Shown: piece after piece, positions 53,958 to 63,623 of the stretch | Layout of the letters: each line of letters begins with the position of its first letter | Numbering within the stretch: position 1 is the stretch's first letter | Assembly: GCF_018343715.1 (NCBI RefSeq) | Contig: NZ_JAGYPL010000004.1 | Span: 186,001 to 250,000, forward strand | Direction of reading: 5' to 3' | DNA from: Bacillus sp. FJAT-49711 | GTDB lineage: Bacteria; Bacillota; Bacilli; Bacillales; Bacillaceae_C | DNA: 64,000 nt | Notes under the pieces: model-generated | Databases searched by the model: none | What the model was told of the DNA's origin: nothing | The model's input: the letters and a program-made list of their open reading frames with translations, nothing else | Program-made: the position numbers and the translations under genes

Positions 53958-54932
53958 CTATTCACTGATGAAATAGCTCGGGTTAATCAAATCTTTAACA
54001 ATCTTTTCAATATCAGCTTTTTCTTCTATTAAACCTTCATTTTTTAAGACGTCACCCGCAGCTGTAATAGCCGTTATTTGCTCATCCCCAGGTTTTGATG
54101 AAGAAAAATCATTTCGACCAATTTGAATTTTTGCAACTTCCAAATCGATTTGCGCTTCTTTTGCTAAAATTTCTGCTGTTTCTTCAGGATGATCAATCGC
54201 CCATTGACGCGCTTTTTCATATGCTTCAATTACCTTTGTTACGTACTCGGGGTATTTTTCAGCAAATTCTGTGCGTACATTTAATGTTCCATACGTATTA
54301 AAATCGGGATTGCGGAAAAAAAGATTTGCGCCTGCTTCCTTTTCAATTCTGGCCATATGCGGATCAAGTCCCGCCCATGCATCCACTTCCCCTGAAAGAA
54401 GTGCCGCTGCCCCATCTGCATGCTGAAGATTAATGATTTCTACATCTTTTGCAGACAAGCCATTGTCTTCTAATGCACGCAATAAGAAAATATATGGATC
54501 AGTTCCAAGAGTGGCAGCTACCTTCTTGCCTTTTAATTCTTCGACATTACTAATCGTAGAATCTTTCGAAACAAGCGCGGTCCATTCAGGCTTAGAGTAA
54601 ATATATATAGCTTGAATCGGAGAACCTTTTGCTTTTGCTAAAAGAGCAGCTGCACCAGCAGTAGAACCGAAATCAACGCTTTTTGAATTTAAAAATTCAA
54701 GAGCTTTATTGCTTCCTTGGCTTAATACAAATTCTATTTCAATCCCTTCTTTTTCAAATAATTCTTCAGCAAATCCTTTTTCTTTTAAAATGAGACTTGT
54801 TGGCGAGTAGTGGGCATAATCTAGTGTTATTTTTTTCGGTTTTCCATTTGCTCCACTTGCTTGACTAGAGCATCCTGTTATCGTCACTAATGCCAATATA
54901 ACAAGTAAAAATTTTAAAAATGATGATTTCAT
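53958..54932 (-). CDS. ABC importer substrate-binding lipoprotein (SsuA-like)
   Basis: This 324-residue protein starts at ATG 54932 (GGAGG upstream; the longer frame starts at a TTG on that site). The signal peptide ends in TITGC. The NMT1/SsuA-like fold shows IEFVLSQGSNKALEFLNS near residue 75, VDFGSTAGAAALLAKAKGSP and VDAWAGLDPHMARIE. This group binds sulfonates, taurine, pyrimidine precursors or related organics. SAM-riboswitch control points to a methionine-related sulfur source. Confidence 0.88.
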   Translation of the reverse strand: MKSSFLKFLLVILALVTITGCSSQASGANGKPKKITLDYAHYSPTSLILKEKGFAEELFEKEGIEIEFVLSQGSNKALEFLNSKSVDFGSTAGAAALLAKAKGSPIQAIYIYSKPEWTALVSKDSTISNVEELKGKKVAATLGTDPYIFLLRALEDNGLSAKDVEIINLQHADGAAALLSGEVDAWAGLDPHMARIEKEAGANLFFRNPDFNTYGTLNVRTEFAEKYPEYVTKVIEAYEKARQWAIDHPEETAEILAKEAQIDLEVAKIQIGRNDFSSSKPGDEQITAITAAGDVLKNEGLIEEKADIEKIVKDLINPSYFISE

Positions 54933-55016
54933 TTTTTGTTCCTCCAAATCAAATTAATATTATTCGTTTACTTGGTTTAATTCATATACAAGCCTTCTTA
55001 TTTTTTCATTGACATC

Positions 55017-55176
55017 AAAAAGCCCCCTTCCTAAGAAGAGGGCGAATATATACGGTTCCTCCTCTTATCTTCCAGATCCATGATCTGTAGGATTTAGCAC
55101 CTTTGCCAAACGTATCGTTTGCAGGTTGCCGGGCTTCATCGGGCCTATTCCCTCCGCCACTCTTGATAAGAGTTCG
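55017..55176 (-). promoter_or_regulatory. SAM-I (S-box) riboswitch with terminator
   Basis: On the minus strand CTTATCAAGAG is followed by GGCGGAGGGA, GGCCCGATGAAGCCCGGCAA, an AAGGTGCTAAATCC segment and the closing GATAAGAG, matching the S-box core in order. The terminator GCCCTCTTCTTAGGAAGGGGGC plus TTTTT (55017-55043) follows. At high SAM it stops transcription of the importer/ligase operon starting at 54932. Confidence 0.96.
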
Positions 55177-55271
55177 TAATTTAATTGTTTAAAGCATTAA
55201 TTCATTTCATTTGTAATGAGAAGTATAAAATACTTTATATGTTATGTCAAACCATTTTTTGAAAAATCTAC

Positions 55272-56414
55272 CTAGAGTGATGATTCAATTGCTGATAATA
55301 GCTGCGCTAATATTTCTTTTGGATTTTCTATTCCAATGGATATGCGTACGACATGCTCGTTTATTCCTAGCTTTTGCTGTGCCTCCGGAGGCAAATTTCG
55401 ATGGGATGTCCCGAGTGGATACGATACGGATGTCTCGACTCCCCCTAAAGATGGAACAATTTTTATCCAGCCAAGTGATGCAAAAAAGGTACTTATGTCA
55501 CAGTGAGATGACAGTTCAATGGTTACGACTGCGCCATTTCCTTTTTCGGAAACAAACTTAGGAAAATACACTTTATTTACATTGGAATTTTGCCTAAGCT
55601 CATCTGCAATAAACTGGGCATTTTGATTTTGTTTTTCCATTCGTAAAGCGAGTGTTTTAATGCCTCTACATGTAAGCCACGCTTCAAAAGGACTAAGATT
55701 GGCACCAATGCTGATGATTTTTTGACGAACAGATTGAATCAAATCTTCACTGCCGACAATGACACCAGCGGAAACATCACTATGACCGCCAAGGTATTTA
55801 GTTGCACTATGAACGACGAGGTCCACCCCGTCTTTATATGGCTGCAAAACATAGGGAGTCGCAAAAGTATTGTCTACCATAGAGAATAAATTGTGCTCTT
55901 TCGCTATATCAACGAGCTTATTTATATTTTCTGCACGCAGAAATGGATTTGTAATAGTTTCTGTATATAATAGTTTCGTATTTTCACGAATTGCTTCTTT
56001 AATCTCTTGTTCGCTGCCGAAAGATACGAAAGTAACGTCAATGCCAAAGTTTTTCAATTCAGAATCAAGTAAATGATATGTACCACCATATAAATCATCA
56101 CATGCAACAATATGATCGCCATTTTTCGAAACAGCTAGAATTCCCGCCAAAATGGCTGACATCCCAGAAGAAGCAGCAACTCCTGCTTCCGCACCTTCCA
56201 AAGCCGCCACAGCAGCACCGAGCTCATCCGTATTCGGATTGCCATAACGTGTATATAAGTACGGAGTCTCACCCTCAAAATAACTCTCAAGATCATCCAA
56301 ATTCTTAAAAGAAAATGAGGACGTCTGGTAAATAGGCGTAGCCTTGCTCGTAAAATCACTCTTACTTTTTCGTGATTGATGTACTGCTAATGTCTCAAAA
56401 GAAACGTCCCTCAT
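55272..56414 (-). CDS. Cys/Met-metabolism PLP enzyme (cystathionine gamma-lyase/synthase family)
   Basis: This 380-residue PLP enzyme starts at ATG 56414 (AGGGGTGAG upstream). It has TPIYQTSSFSF and YTRYGNPN near residue 55, SSGMSAILAG, VDNTFATPY and the PLP-Lys motif SATKYLGGHSDVSAG near residue 195. Sequence alone does not separate gamma-synthase, gamma-lyase and O-acetylhomoserine sulfhydrylase. It lies directly upstream of the S-box operon on the same strand but no S-box precedes its own start. Confidence 0.88.
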   Translation of the reverse strand: MRDVSFETLAVHQSRKSKSDFTSKATPIYQTSSFSFKNLDDLESYFEGETPYLYTRYGNPNTDELGAAVAALEGAEAGVAASSGMSAILAGILAVSKNGDHIVACDDLYGGTYHLLDSELKNFGIDVTFVSFGSEQEIKEAIRENTKLLYTETITNPFLRAENINKLVDIAKEHNLFSMVDNTFATPYVLQPYKDGVDLVVHSATKYLGGHSDVSAGVIVGSEDLIQSVRQKIISIGANLSPFEAWLTCRGIKTLALRMEKQNQNAQFIADELRQNSNVNKVYFPKFVSEKGNGAVVTIELSSHCDISTFFASLGWIKIVPSLGGVETSVSYPLGTSHRNLPPEAQQKLGINEHVVRISIGIENPKEILAQLLSAIESSL

Positions 56415-56529
56415 CTGCCACTCACCCCTAAGCTGATTAATAATTGAGATTATACTTTTAATTCCCCACAGTGTCAAAAGTGCCAGGCACTCGAACGATT
56501 CTGAATTGTGTCAGAGTTGCTTGAGTGCC

Positions 56530-58027
56530 CACTAGTGTTGCACGTTTGTAAAAAAATGTAAGGTCAGACTAAATATTAATTTTCCACCTTGCGGTAAAAT
56601 AAAAAAACTCCTAATGTAGATAGGGAAAGACGACCTCATCAGTTCCCTACACTACAAAAGGAGCACGCAATGAATAGTGTAGATCAAGATTTAGTCTTTC
56701 GTCAATATTTATCTTTATTACCAGCCACAACACTGGCATGCCCATCCCATAATTACAACTTCACAAAATTATCGGATGAATCCTTAGTGAAAATATTTCT
56801 CCTTTCGACCCTCTTTCGCTGGGGTAGCCTTCGGGAAATCGAAGTAGCTATAAGGTCGAAAAAGCAGATCCAAAATGAACTCAAGATTGGCTCCATTAGT
56901 GCTTCTCAGATAAGCCGTCGGCTTAGGTCCTTGGATACAGCTGAGTTATCAGCCTTGTTGGGTCGCATCGCATGGAAATATTGGTCCATTAAGTCCAAGG
57001 CAAAAGGAATCCATTCAAATGTAGGGATATTACGTATCATTGATTCAACGTTCATAAAATTGCCCAACCAGGCTTCCGACTGGACGGCTGTATCAAAAGA
57101 TTCCAGCGGGGTAAAATTGCATCTTTGTTTGGCCGTTGCCTCTTCCGACAGTGTGTTTCCTGAACGGATGATTCCTTCCACCTCCAATGTTGCGGATATA
57201 GATGCCGTCAATCATTTGATTGATTGTGACGATGCCACCTATGTCATGGATCGTGGATATGGTGAAAAAACTAAAATAGGCGGTTGGCTTAGCAGGGGCG
57301 TCAAGTTCTTAGTCCGTGTAAAAAAGACCTTTAAAGTTGAGACATTGAGAGAATATACCCCTGATGTACCTAATGTAACAAAGCATGCGAAAGTCTCGAT
57401 AAGGACAAGGCCTGAAAGGTTGAAGCTCGTTGAATTTACGGATAACGAAGGCACATTTTTCCGAATCTTGACAAATCGCTTGGATTTAACTGAACAGGAG
57501 ATCATGGATACCTATAAAAACCGATGGTTTATTGAGATTTTCTTCAAATGGTTAAAACAACATATTAAAGTAGAGCATCTATTCAGCCATTCGCCGATTG
57601 GAATATGGAATCAACTATTCCTTTCTCTCATTACCTTTGGATTGCTTGAGATATTAAAACTACTGAAACAGCCTAGAAAAACAGCTTGGCAATTTTTAAG
57701 GATCCTTCGCCAATATCTTTTGGATTCGTGGGATGAAGTAAACAGGGAATTTTATCGCCCTCAAAAAAGAAGCAAAGGAAGACAGAAGGTACCTAGTAAA
57801 ATACCTATCCCACGAATATATGGTGAAAATGTAGCAATTGTCAGCCCGATTTCAAAGGATCATTACGTAAAGAAAGAAAAATAGAAAAGTAAATATTTAC
57901 AAAAAAAGGGAACTGGGTCGAAATAGACTGAGCGTTACCTTTTTTTAAAAAATAGAATGAAAGCGACTGGAAAATTTTTACTTTTAAATCAAAAGTTACA
58001 TTTATTGGTTATCGTGCAACACTAGTG
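56530..58027 (+). mobile_element. complete IS4-family insertion sequence (1498 bp)
   Basis: The ends carry perfect 15-bp inverted repeats, CACTAGTGTTGCACG at 56530-56544 and its complement at 58013-58027. They are flanked by a 9-bp direct repeat TTGAGTGCC (56521-56529 and 58028-58036), the target-site duplication. One intact transposase gene fills the element. Removing it with one duplicate restores a continuous 45-bp repeat unit. Confidence 0.95.
56670..57884 (+). CDS. IS4-family transposase
   Basis: This 404-residue DDE transposase has the first Asp in RIIDSTFIKL, the second in YVMDRGYGEK and the YREK signature Y-(2)-R-(3)-E-(6)-K in YKNRWFIEIFFKWLK, which defines the IS4 family. AAAGGAG precedes the ATG. 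The frame is intact and both inverted repeats are present, so the element may be active. Confidence 0.95.
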   Translation: MNSVDQDLVFRQYLSLLPATTLACPSHNYNFTKLSDESLVKIFLLSTLFRWGSLREIEVAIRSKKQIQNELKIGSISASQISRRLRSLDTAELSALLGRIAWKYWSIKSKAKGIHSNVGILRIIDSTFIKLPNQASDWTAVSKDSSGVKLHLCLAVASSDSVFPERMIPSTSNVADIDAVNHLIDCDDATYVMDRGYGEKTKIGGWLSRGVKFLVRVKKTFKVETLREYTPDVPNVTKHAKVSIRTRPERLKLVEFTDNEGTFFRILTNRLDLTEQEIMDTYKNRWFIEIFFKWLKQHIKVEHLFSHSPIGIWNQLFLSLITFGLLEILKLLKQPRKTAWQFLRILRQYLLDSWDEVNREFYRPQKRSKGRQKVPSKIPIPRIYGENVAIVSPISKDHYVKKEK

Positions 58028-58308
58028 TTGAGTGCCTGGCACTCGTATAATTCTGAATTGTATCAAAGTTGTTTGGGTGCCTGGCACTCGTATAATTTTG
58101 AATTGTGTCGAAGTTGTTTGGGTGCCTGGCACTCGTACAATTCTGAATTGCTTCTACGTTGTTTGGGTGCCTGGCACTTAAACATGCCTGGCACTTAAAC
58201 ATGGCACTGGTACAACGCTCTCGTTCAAAGACACTCGAACTCAATTATTTTCTTTAATAAAGGGGCAATATATTTATGAGTGATTTTGGTTAAGGGAGGG
58301 TGCATAGG
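57885..58308. other. IS right end, repeat array and promoter region
   Basis: This stretch holds the right inverted repeat (58013-58027), four repeat units, two partial units and the ribosome binding site of the alcohol dehydrogenase gene. No additional gene is supported. Confidence 0.6.
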
Positions 58309-59442
58309 ATGAAGGCTGTTACGTATCAGGGTGTGAAGAAGGTTGGGGTGAAGGATGTTGCGGAACCGAAGTTGGAGAAGAAGGATGATGTTATTGTTCG
58401 GATAACTTCTACTGCTATTTGTGGGTCCGATCTTCATCTGTATCTTGGAAATATGAAAATGCGGGATGATTATATTATTGGGCATGAACCGATGGGAATT
58501 GTTGAGGAGGTTGGGCCAGAGGTTACGAAGGTGAAAAAAGGCGATCGCGTGGTTATTCCATTTACGGTAGCATGTGGAAAATGTTTTTATTGTGAAAACC
58601 ATATGGAGAGCCAGTGTGATAATTCCAATCCGCATTTGGATACAGGTGGATATTTTGGCTATACTGAAATGTTTGGCGACCACCCTGGAGGGCAGGCCGA
58701 ATATTTAAAAGTTCCATTTGGAAACTTTCTTCCGTTCGTCATTCCTGAATCTACTGAACTGGAAGATGAATCACTTCTTTTTCTTTCGGATGTCCTTCCC
58801 ACTGCTTATTGGAGTGTGGAAAATGCCGGAGTCAAGGAAGGTGATACGGTCATTGTTCTCGGTTGCGGTCCTGTTGGACTAATGACACAAAAATTTGCAT
58901 GGATGAAAGGGGCAAGACGTGTCATAGCAGTTGATCACGTTGAATACCGTTTGAGACATGCGAAGAAAATAAACAAAGTTGAGATTTATGATTTTACAAA
59001 ACATGAAGACGCAGGATTATATTTAAAAGAAATAACAAGAGGCGGCGCAGATGTCGTCATTGATTGTGTTGGTATGGATGGTAAAAAAACACCATTAGAA
59101 ACGGTTGGACAAAAATTAAAGCTGCACGGCGGAACACTTAGTGCCATAGAAATTGCGATGAAGGCGGTTAGAAAATATGGGACGATTCAGTTGACCGGTG
59201 TATATGGATCAAACTACAATCTATTTCCTTTAGGCGAATTTTTTACACGCAACATCACCTTAAAGATGGGGCAAGCACCTGTCGTTCACTATATGCCAAA
59301 GCTATTTGAAAAAATCATTAATAAAGAATTTGATCCAACGGAAATTATTACTCATAAAATTCCATTAGATCAGGCTTCCCATGCTTACCAGATCTTTAAC
59401 GATCACGAGGATGAATGTATAAAAGTTGTGTTAAAACCATAA
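58309..59442 (+). CDS. zinc-dependent alcohol dehydrogenase (formaldehyde-dehydrogenase-like)
   Basis: This 377-residue MDR enzyme starts at ATG 58309 (GGGAGGG upstream). The catalytic zinc site is Cys in ICGSDLHLY and His-Glu in [14 protein letters not shown] structural-zinc-like loop has [16 protein letters not shown], a four-Cys pattern. The NAD loop is [10 protein letters not shown] near residue 190. The insert after the structural site ([19 protein letters not shown]) is found in the glutathione-independent formaldehyde dehydrogenase branch. The substrate is not determined. Confidence 0.88.
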   Translation: MKAVTYQGVKKVGVKDVAEPKLEKKDDVIVRITSTAICGSDLHLYLGNMKMRDDYIIGHEPMGIVEEVGPEVTKVKKGDRVVIPFTVACGKCFYCENHMESQCDNSNPHLDTGGYFGYTEMFGDHPGGQAEYLKVPFGNFLPFVIPESTELEDESLLFLSDVLPTAYWSVENAGVKEGDTVIVLGCGPVGLMTQKFAWMKGARRVIAVDHVEYRLRHAKKINKVEIYDFTKHEDAGLYLKEITRGGADVVIDCVGMDGKKTPLETVGQKLKLHGGTLSAIEIAMKAVRKYGTIQLTGVYGSNYNLFPLGEFFTRNITLKMGQAPVVHYMPKLFEKIINKEFDPTEIITHKIPLDQASHAYQIFNDHEDECIKVVLKP

Positions 59443-59547
59443 TCGGAGCGGTTCCCTTGCATCAGTTTGCAAGGGATTCTTTATTTTCCACAAAGTGGAT
59501 TGGCATTAGTGTATTATAATTATAAAATTCAGTTTTTGGGGGTATGT

Positions 59548-60384
59548 ATGAATCCTATACAATTGAGACCAAAGCAAAGATCAAAATATAGAATAATGCT
59601 TGGCAAAAAGTACTTTACGACAAAAAGACATTTAGAATGGATTTTTTCAGGTAAAAAGTTTGCAAATAAAAAGCAAGCAGAATTACTACGATATAGCGCC
59701 TTTACACATGAGACAATCCTCATGAGACAATTGAAAGACGTGGATCTGTGGTTTCAGCGAAATAAAATAACTAATATTAGAATTGCAATTAATAAGTTAA
59801 ACGGCCTAATTATTAGACCAGGAGAAACCTTTTCTTATTGGAAAACAATAGGAAAACCATCTAGGAAAGATGGCTATGTAGATGGAATGGTTTTATTTTA
59901 TGGTAATTTTATGAAAGGAGTCGGCGGAGGTCTCTGTCAATTGTCCAATTTAATATATTGGACAACCTTGCACACATCTTTGACTGTAACAGAAAGACAT
60001 CGCCATAGCTTTGATGTATTTCCGGATTCGAGTCGTACACAGCCCTTTGGAAGCGGCGCCACTTGTTCCTATAATTATTTGGATTTACAAATAAAAAATG
60101 AAACAAACGAGCCTTTTCAGCTCCATCTTTATTTGACGGATACACATCTTGTAGGAGAGTGGCGAACTACGATTGAACCTCTATTTTCATACACTGTTTA
60201 TGAAAAGGAACATGCGATTACACCAGCCTATTTGGGTGGTTACATTCGGCATAATGTTATTTATCGAAAAAAATATAATCGTCTAAACATACAAATTGCT
60301 GACGAGTACATCGTTGAGAACCATGCCATTATGATGTATGAGCCACTTTTAGAAACTACTGAATATAAAAAAGGGGCGCATTGA
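59548..60384 (+). CDS. VanW-family protein
   Basis: This 278-residue protein starts at ATG 59548 behind TGGGGG. The VanW core has RPGETFSYWKTIGKPSRKDG near residue 92, GVGGGLCQLSNLIYW with the conserved Cys near residue 130, and HRHSFDVFPDSSRTQPFGSG. VanW proteins are named after the vancomycin cluster but their role is unclear. No signal peptide is seen. It is convergent with the his operon. Confidence 0.87.
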   Translation: MNPIQLRPKQRSKYRIMLGKKYFTTKRHLEWIFSGKKFANKKQAELLRYSAFTHETILMRQLKDVDLWFQRNKITNIRIAINKLNGLIIRPGETFSYWKTIGKPSRKDGYVDGMVLFYGNFMKGVGGGLCQLSNLIYWTTLHTSLTVTERHRHSFDVFPDSSRTQPFGSGATCSYNYLDLQIKNETNEPFQLHLYLTDTHLVGEWRTTIEPLFSYTVYEKEHAITPAYLGGYIRHNVIYRKKYNRLNIQIADEYIVENHAIMMYEPLLETTEYKKGAH

Positions 60385-60403
60385 CTTTAGTGTCAAACGC
60401 CCC
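60364..60403 (-). terminator. terminator of the his operon
   Basis: GGGGCG and CGCCCC flank an inner TTGAC/GTCAA stem, and TTTTTT follows on the minus strand. It overlaps the end of the convergent VanW gene. Confidence 0.85.
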
Positions 60404-60411
60404 TGTCGATT

Positions 60412-61077
60412 TTACCAATTTTGAATCTCCGGTCTTTCTGTTTTAGCATTTCCTTTTTTCGAAGAACGCTTGCGAAGCTCGGATTCCACATCCTCTAAAG
60501 ATACACCTTGTTCGGCAAGAAGTACGAAGCAATGATATAGTAAGTCGCTCGTTTCATATACTAGCTCTTCCTTGTCATTATTTTTTGCTGCAATAATGAC
60601 TTCTCCCGCCTCTTCAATAAGCTTTTTAGCGATTTTATCTATTCCTTTTGTAAACAAATAATTTGTATATGAGCCCTCAACTGGTGTGGATTTACGATCT
60701 TGGATTTCTTCCATTAGATCCGCATAAATCGTTTGGTTTTCACTATAATCTTCACTCTCTTCTTTCCCTTCCAGCTCTACAGATTGGAAAAAGCATGTTC
60801 TTTCTCCAGTGTGACAAGCTGGCCCTAAAGGATCCACTTTTATGAGAAGTGTATCGCCATCACAATCATACTGGATAGTTTTAACGATTTGCTTGTTTCC
60901 AGAAGTAGCTCCCTTATTCCAATATTCATTTCTCGAACGGGAATAAAACCAAGTTTCTTTCGTTTCCACGGTTTTATTAAATGCTGTTTCATCCATGTAG
61001 GCGAGCATAAGCACTTCTTGTGTTTGATTATCTACTATCACAGCCGGAAGCAGGCCTTTTGAAAAATCAAGCTTCAC
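60412..61077 (-). CDS. hisI: bifunctional phosphoribosyl-AMP cyclohydrolase/phosphoribosyl-ATP pyrophosphatase
   Basis: This 221-residue HisIE starts at GTG 61077 (GGGGAG upstream) and overlaps hisF by 11 bp. The cyclohydrolase part (about 1-110) has [28 protein letters not shown] and [10 protein letters not shown] with its zinc-binding Cys residues. The pyrophosphatase part (about 115-205) has [18 protein letters not shown] and [12 protein letters not shown]. It catalyses steps 2 and 3 of histidine synthesis. Last gene of the operon. Confidence 0.95.
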   Translation of the reverse strand: MKLDFSKGLLPAVIVDNQTQEVLMLAYMDETAFNKTVETKETWFYSRSRNEYWNKGATSGNKQIVKTIQYDCDGDTLLIKVDPLGPACHTGERTCFFQSVELEGKEESEDYSENQTIYADLMEEIQDRKSTPVEGSYTNYLFTKGIDKIAKKLIEEAGEVIIAAKNNDKEELVYETSDLLYHCFVLLAEQGVSLEDVESELRKRSSKKGNAKTERPEIQNW

Positions 61078-61828
61078 TTACGTCAACTCCCCGCTCCTTA
61101 CAAAGTGCTTTTACCTCACCGACAGTCACAGTTCCTTCGTGAAAAATGGAAGCCGCCAAAGCCGCATCTACATTCGTTTTTTCAAACGCTTCTACAATAT
61201 GCTCGGCATTTCCACAGCCGCCGGAAGCAATGACCGGAACTCCAACTGAATCAACGATCGCTTTTGTAAGTTCTAAATCATAGCCATCCTTTACACCGTC
61301 ACGGTCAACACTTGTCGGCAAAATGGATCCTGCTCCTAATTCCTCAAGCTTTTTGCTCCATTCAATGGCGTCAATTCCCGTATCTTTTAATCCCCCGTGA
61401 GTCATAACATGCCACGTTCCATCAGGAAAAAGTTTTGCATCTACTGCTGCTACAATACGATCGGCGCCAAATTTTTCAGCTGCTTCAGAAATGAGCTCAG
61501 GACGTGCAACTGCAGCAGTATTAATTCCTACTTTGTCAGCACCAGCATTTAAAATACGTTCAATATCTTCCAATGTGCGAATACCGCCGCCAACCGTAAA
61601 TGGAACTGTCACTTTATCAGCAACGCGTTTCACAACATCTACCATTGTATCTCGACCTTCTGTCGTTGCGGAGATATCTAAGAATACCAATTCATCCGCA
61701 CCATTTTCACAATAGGATTTCGCCATTTCAACAGGGTCTCCCATTTCACGCATACCTTCAAAATTGATTCCTTTTACGACTTTTCCGTCTTTTACATCTA
61801 AGCATGGAATAATTTTTTTTGTTGTCAT
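61067..61828 (-). CDS. hisF: imidazole glycerol phosphate synthase cyclase subunit
   Basis: This 253-residue TIM barrel has [18 protein letters not shown] with catalytic Asp11, [19 protein letters not shown] with the second Asp near 130, and [13 protein letters not shown]. HisF needs the glutaminase HisH for ammonia from glutamine, and hisH is absent from this operon. Its ATG overlaps the TGA of the hisA stub. The sequence is intact. Confidence 0.95.
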   Translation of the reverse strand: MTTKKIIPCLDVKDGKVVKGINFEGMREMGDPVEMAKSYCENGADELVFLDISATTEGRDTMVDVVKRVADKVTVPFTVGGGIRTLEDIERILNAGADKVGINTAAVARPELISEAAEKFGADRIVAAVDAKLFPDGTWHVMTHGGLKDTGIDAIEWSKKLEELGAGSILPTSVDRDGVKDGYDLELTKAIVDSVGVPVIASGGCGNAEHIVEAFEKTNVDAALAASIFHEGTVTVGEVKALCKERGVDVSEA

Positions 61829-61981
61829 AAAGCGCCACCCCTTAGTTTAATTGTGCTTTCATACATAGCTTTTCTTACGATTGCTTCATTGATTCCGATA
61901 GCTGTAATATCAGCTAAATTTTATGATTTCTAATTCCACCAGAAGCAATAATATTACATTTAACAGCATTCGTTAAAAGAT
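61825..61981 (-). pseudogene. hisA: 3' stub of hisA (hisH wholly deleted)
   Basis: Directly after the hisB stop, the frame reads LTNAVKCNIIASGGIRNHKI and then meets TAG; one frame over it continues ADITAIGINEAIVRKAMYES and TIKLRGGAL to a TGA overlapping hisF. This matches the last 50 or so residues of HisA (VIASGG ... AIIGKALYE). In related operons the order is hisB-hisH-hisA-hisF, so a deletion removed all of hisH and most of hisA, and a frameshift followed. Confidence 0.88.
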
Positions 61982-62569
61982 TTACTCTATCAATCCTTTA
62001 GTTGAATTAACCCCTTGTATATTAGGATCAATGCGAATCGCTTCCGCCAACGCACGACCAACAGCTTTAAAAATCGCTTCAATTTTATGGTGTGTATTTT
62101 CTCCATACAAAACACGAACATGCAGCGTAATACCAGCATTAAAAGCAAATGCTCTAAAAAATTCTTTTACTAATTCCGTATCAAAATTTCCTAGTGATGG
62201 TGTTTGGAATTCACCTTCAAAATGAAGGAAGGGTCTTCCACTTATATCAATAGCAGCAAAACCAAGCGTTTCATCCATCGGTACGTAAGATGATCCGTAG
62301 CGGACTATTCCTTTTTTATCACCTAATGCTTCTCGTAATGCTTTTCCAAGTACAATTCCCGCGTCCTCCACAGTATGGTGGCTGTCGATATGTAAGTCCC
62401 CATCGACTTTCAGTGTTAAACCAATTCGACCATGGCGGGCAAATGCTTCCATCATATGATCAAAAAATCCAACACCTGTTTGAATTTCTACTGTCGATGG
62501 ATCATCTAATCGGCATTCCAGTTCAATTTTCGTTTCTAATGTTTCTCTTTTATTAGATGCACTACGCAT
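61982..62569 (-). CDS. hisB: imidazoleglycerol-phosphate dehydratase
   Basis: This 195-residue enzyme starts at ATG 62569 (GGAG 8 bp upstream), overlapping hisC by 8 bp. Metal-binding motifs are [14 protein letters not shown] near residue 37, [11 protein letters not shown] near 65 and [16 protein letters not shown] near 163. It is the single-function bacterial HisB. The deletion junction lies immediately after its TAA, leaving the gene intact. Confidence 0.95.
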   Translation of the reverse strand: MRSASNKRETLETKIELECRLDDPSTVEIQTGVGFFDHMMEAFARHGRIGLTLKVDGDLHIDSHHTVEDAGIVLGKALREALGDKKGIVRYGSSYVPMDETLGFAAIDISGRPFLHFEGEFQTPSLGNFDTELVKEFFRAFAFNAGITLHVRVLYGENTHHKIEAIFKAVGRALAEAIRIDPNIQGVNSTKGLIE

Positions 62570-63623
62570 ACATCTCACTCCATTCGTTTAAAGCAGTTTG
62601 GAGCTTCACATGTTCATCTTTCGTTCCCACGGAAATCCTGACTGCTTTTAATGCTTCGTCGTCAAAAAATCGAATCTTAATTTTTTGTTCATATAAGAAG
62701 TCAGCTAACGCCTTAGCCTTATCCATTTTGATGAGAAAAAAATTAGTATGGCTAGGAAATAATGTTGCGCCTTCAACTTTGTGAACAAATTCTGTTAACA
62801 TTTCCTCAAGCTCAGCAATTTGGCCAAGCTGTATTAATAAAAATTGGTCCAATATATTTGGATTTCCTAGTAATTGAGTGCCAATTTGTGCAGATACGGT
62901 ATTGACGTTATAAGGTGGCTTGATGCGACTGATGCCTTCAATGATTTGCTCATTCGCGATTAAAAACCCAAGTCTCAGTGCAGCCATCCCCATTGCTTTT
63001 GATGCCGTTCTTAAAATAATTAGATTTTCATAATCCAATACTTTTTTGGCAAATGACGACTCTCCGGCAAAGTCGATATATGCTTCATCAAGGACAAGAA
63101 CACCCTCTACTTGACGCAGGACAGATATCAACTCATCGATTTCTGCTTCAGCATATAGCTGCCCTGTCGGATTATTCGGATTCGACAATAGCATAAGTTT
63201 AGGTTTTCTTTCAGCAATTTCCCCTAAAACCTTTTCCAATGGCAGTGAAAAATCATCATTTAACTGGATCCGTGTAACTTTCGCTCCCATGATGACAGCA
63301 TTTTTTTCATACATTGAAAAATCAGGCTCCAAAACGAATACCTCGTCGCCAGGGTCTAGAAAATATTGAGAAATTAAAGAGATTAGTTCATCCGATCCGT
63401 TTCCCGGAATAATATGATCAGCGGGAAATCCACTAAAATTTCCATAAGCTTGAACAAGTGCATCGGAACTTTCAGCTGGATAACGATTAATAAGTGTCTC
63501 CTGCAACTTACCAAGATCCACTGATGTTAATAAGCTCATGAATGCTTCATTATTATCTAATCTGATCATGTCATACTCAGGTTTTACCTTATATGGTGTC
63601 AAACCTTGAAGTGCTTTTCTCAT
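62562..63623 (-). CDS. hisC: histidinol-phosphate aminotransferase
   Basis: This 353-residue fold-type I aminotransferase has [38 protein letters not shown] and the PLP Lys in [16 protein letters not shown]. It overlaps hisD by 4 bp. In Bacillus subtilis hisC lies in the trp region, so its location inside the his operon is a lineage difference. Confidence 0.94.
   Translation of the reverse strand: MRKALQGLTPYKVKPEYDMIRLDNNEAFMSLLTSVDLGKLQETLINRYPAESSDALVQAYGNFSGFPADHIIPGNGSDELISLISQYFLDPGDEVFVLEPDFSMYEKNAVIMGAKVTRIQLNDDFSLPLEKVLGEIAERKPKLMLLSNPNNPTGQLYAEAEIDELISVLRQVEGVLVLDEAYIDFAGESSFAKKVLDYENLIILRTASKAMGMAALRLGFLIANEQIIEGISRIKPPYNVNTVSAQIGTQLLGNPNILDQFLLIQLGQIAELEEMLTEFVHKVEGATLFPSHTNFFLIKMDKAKALADFLYEQKIKIRFFDDEALKAVRISVGTKDEHVKLQTALNEWSEMYA

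Larger units (their letters stand above)
56480..58181. repeat. 45-bp palindromic tandem repeat array, split by the IS element
   Basis: The unit begins GTGCCTGGCACTCG and continues with TATAATTCTGAATTG and a GTTGTTTGG end. GTGCC starts lie at 56480, 56525 (interrupted), 58032, 58077, 58122 and 58167, each 45 bp apart once the IS and its target duplication are removed. Two truncated TGCCTGGCACTTAAACA copies follow at about 58184-58202. All units carry the same palindrome as 50571. Confidence 0.9.

Noticed and set aside
56078-56308. Plus-strand ORF rich in His and Gln
   Set aside because: It is a shadow frame of the Cys/Met PLP enzyme on the other strand.
56480-58190. CRISPR-like array of palindromic repeats
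   Set aside because: The segments between palindromes are nearly identical from unit to unit, so they are tandem repeats, not spacers.
58002-58244. 80-residue minus-strand ORF with a repeated TSARHPNN peptide
   Set aside because: It is the translation of the 45-bp palindromic array (45 is a multiple of three) and runs over the IS end. No ribosome binding site is present.
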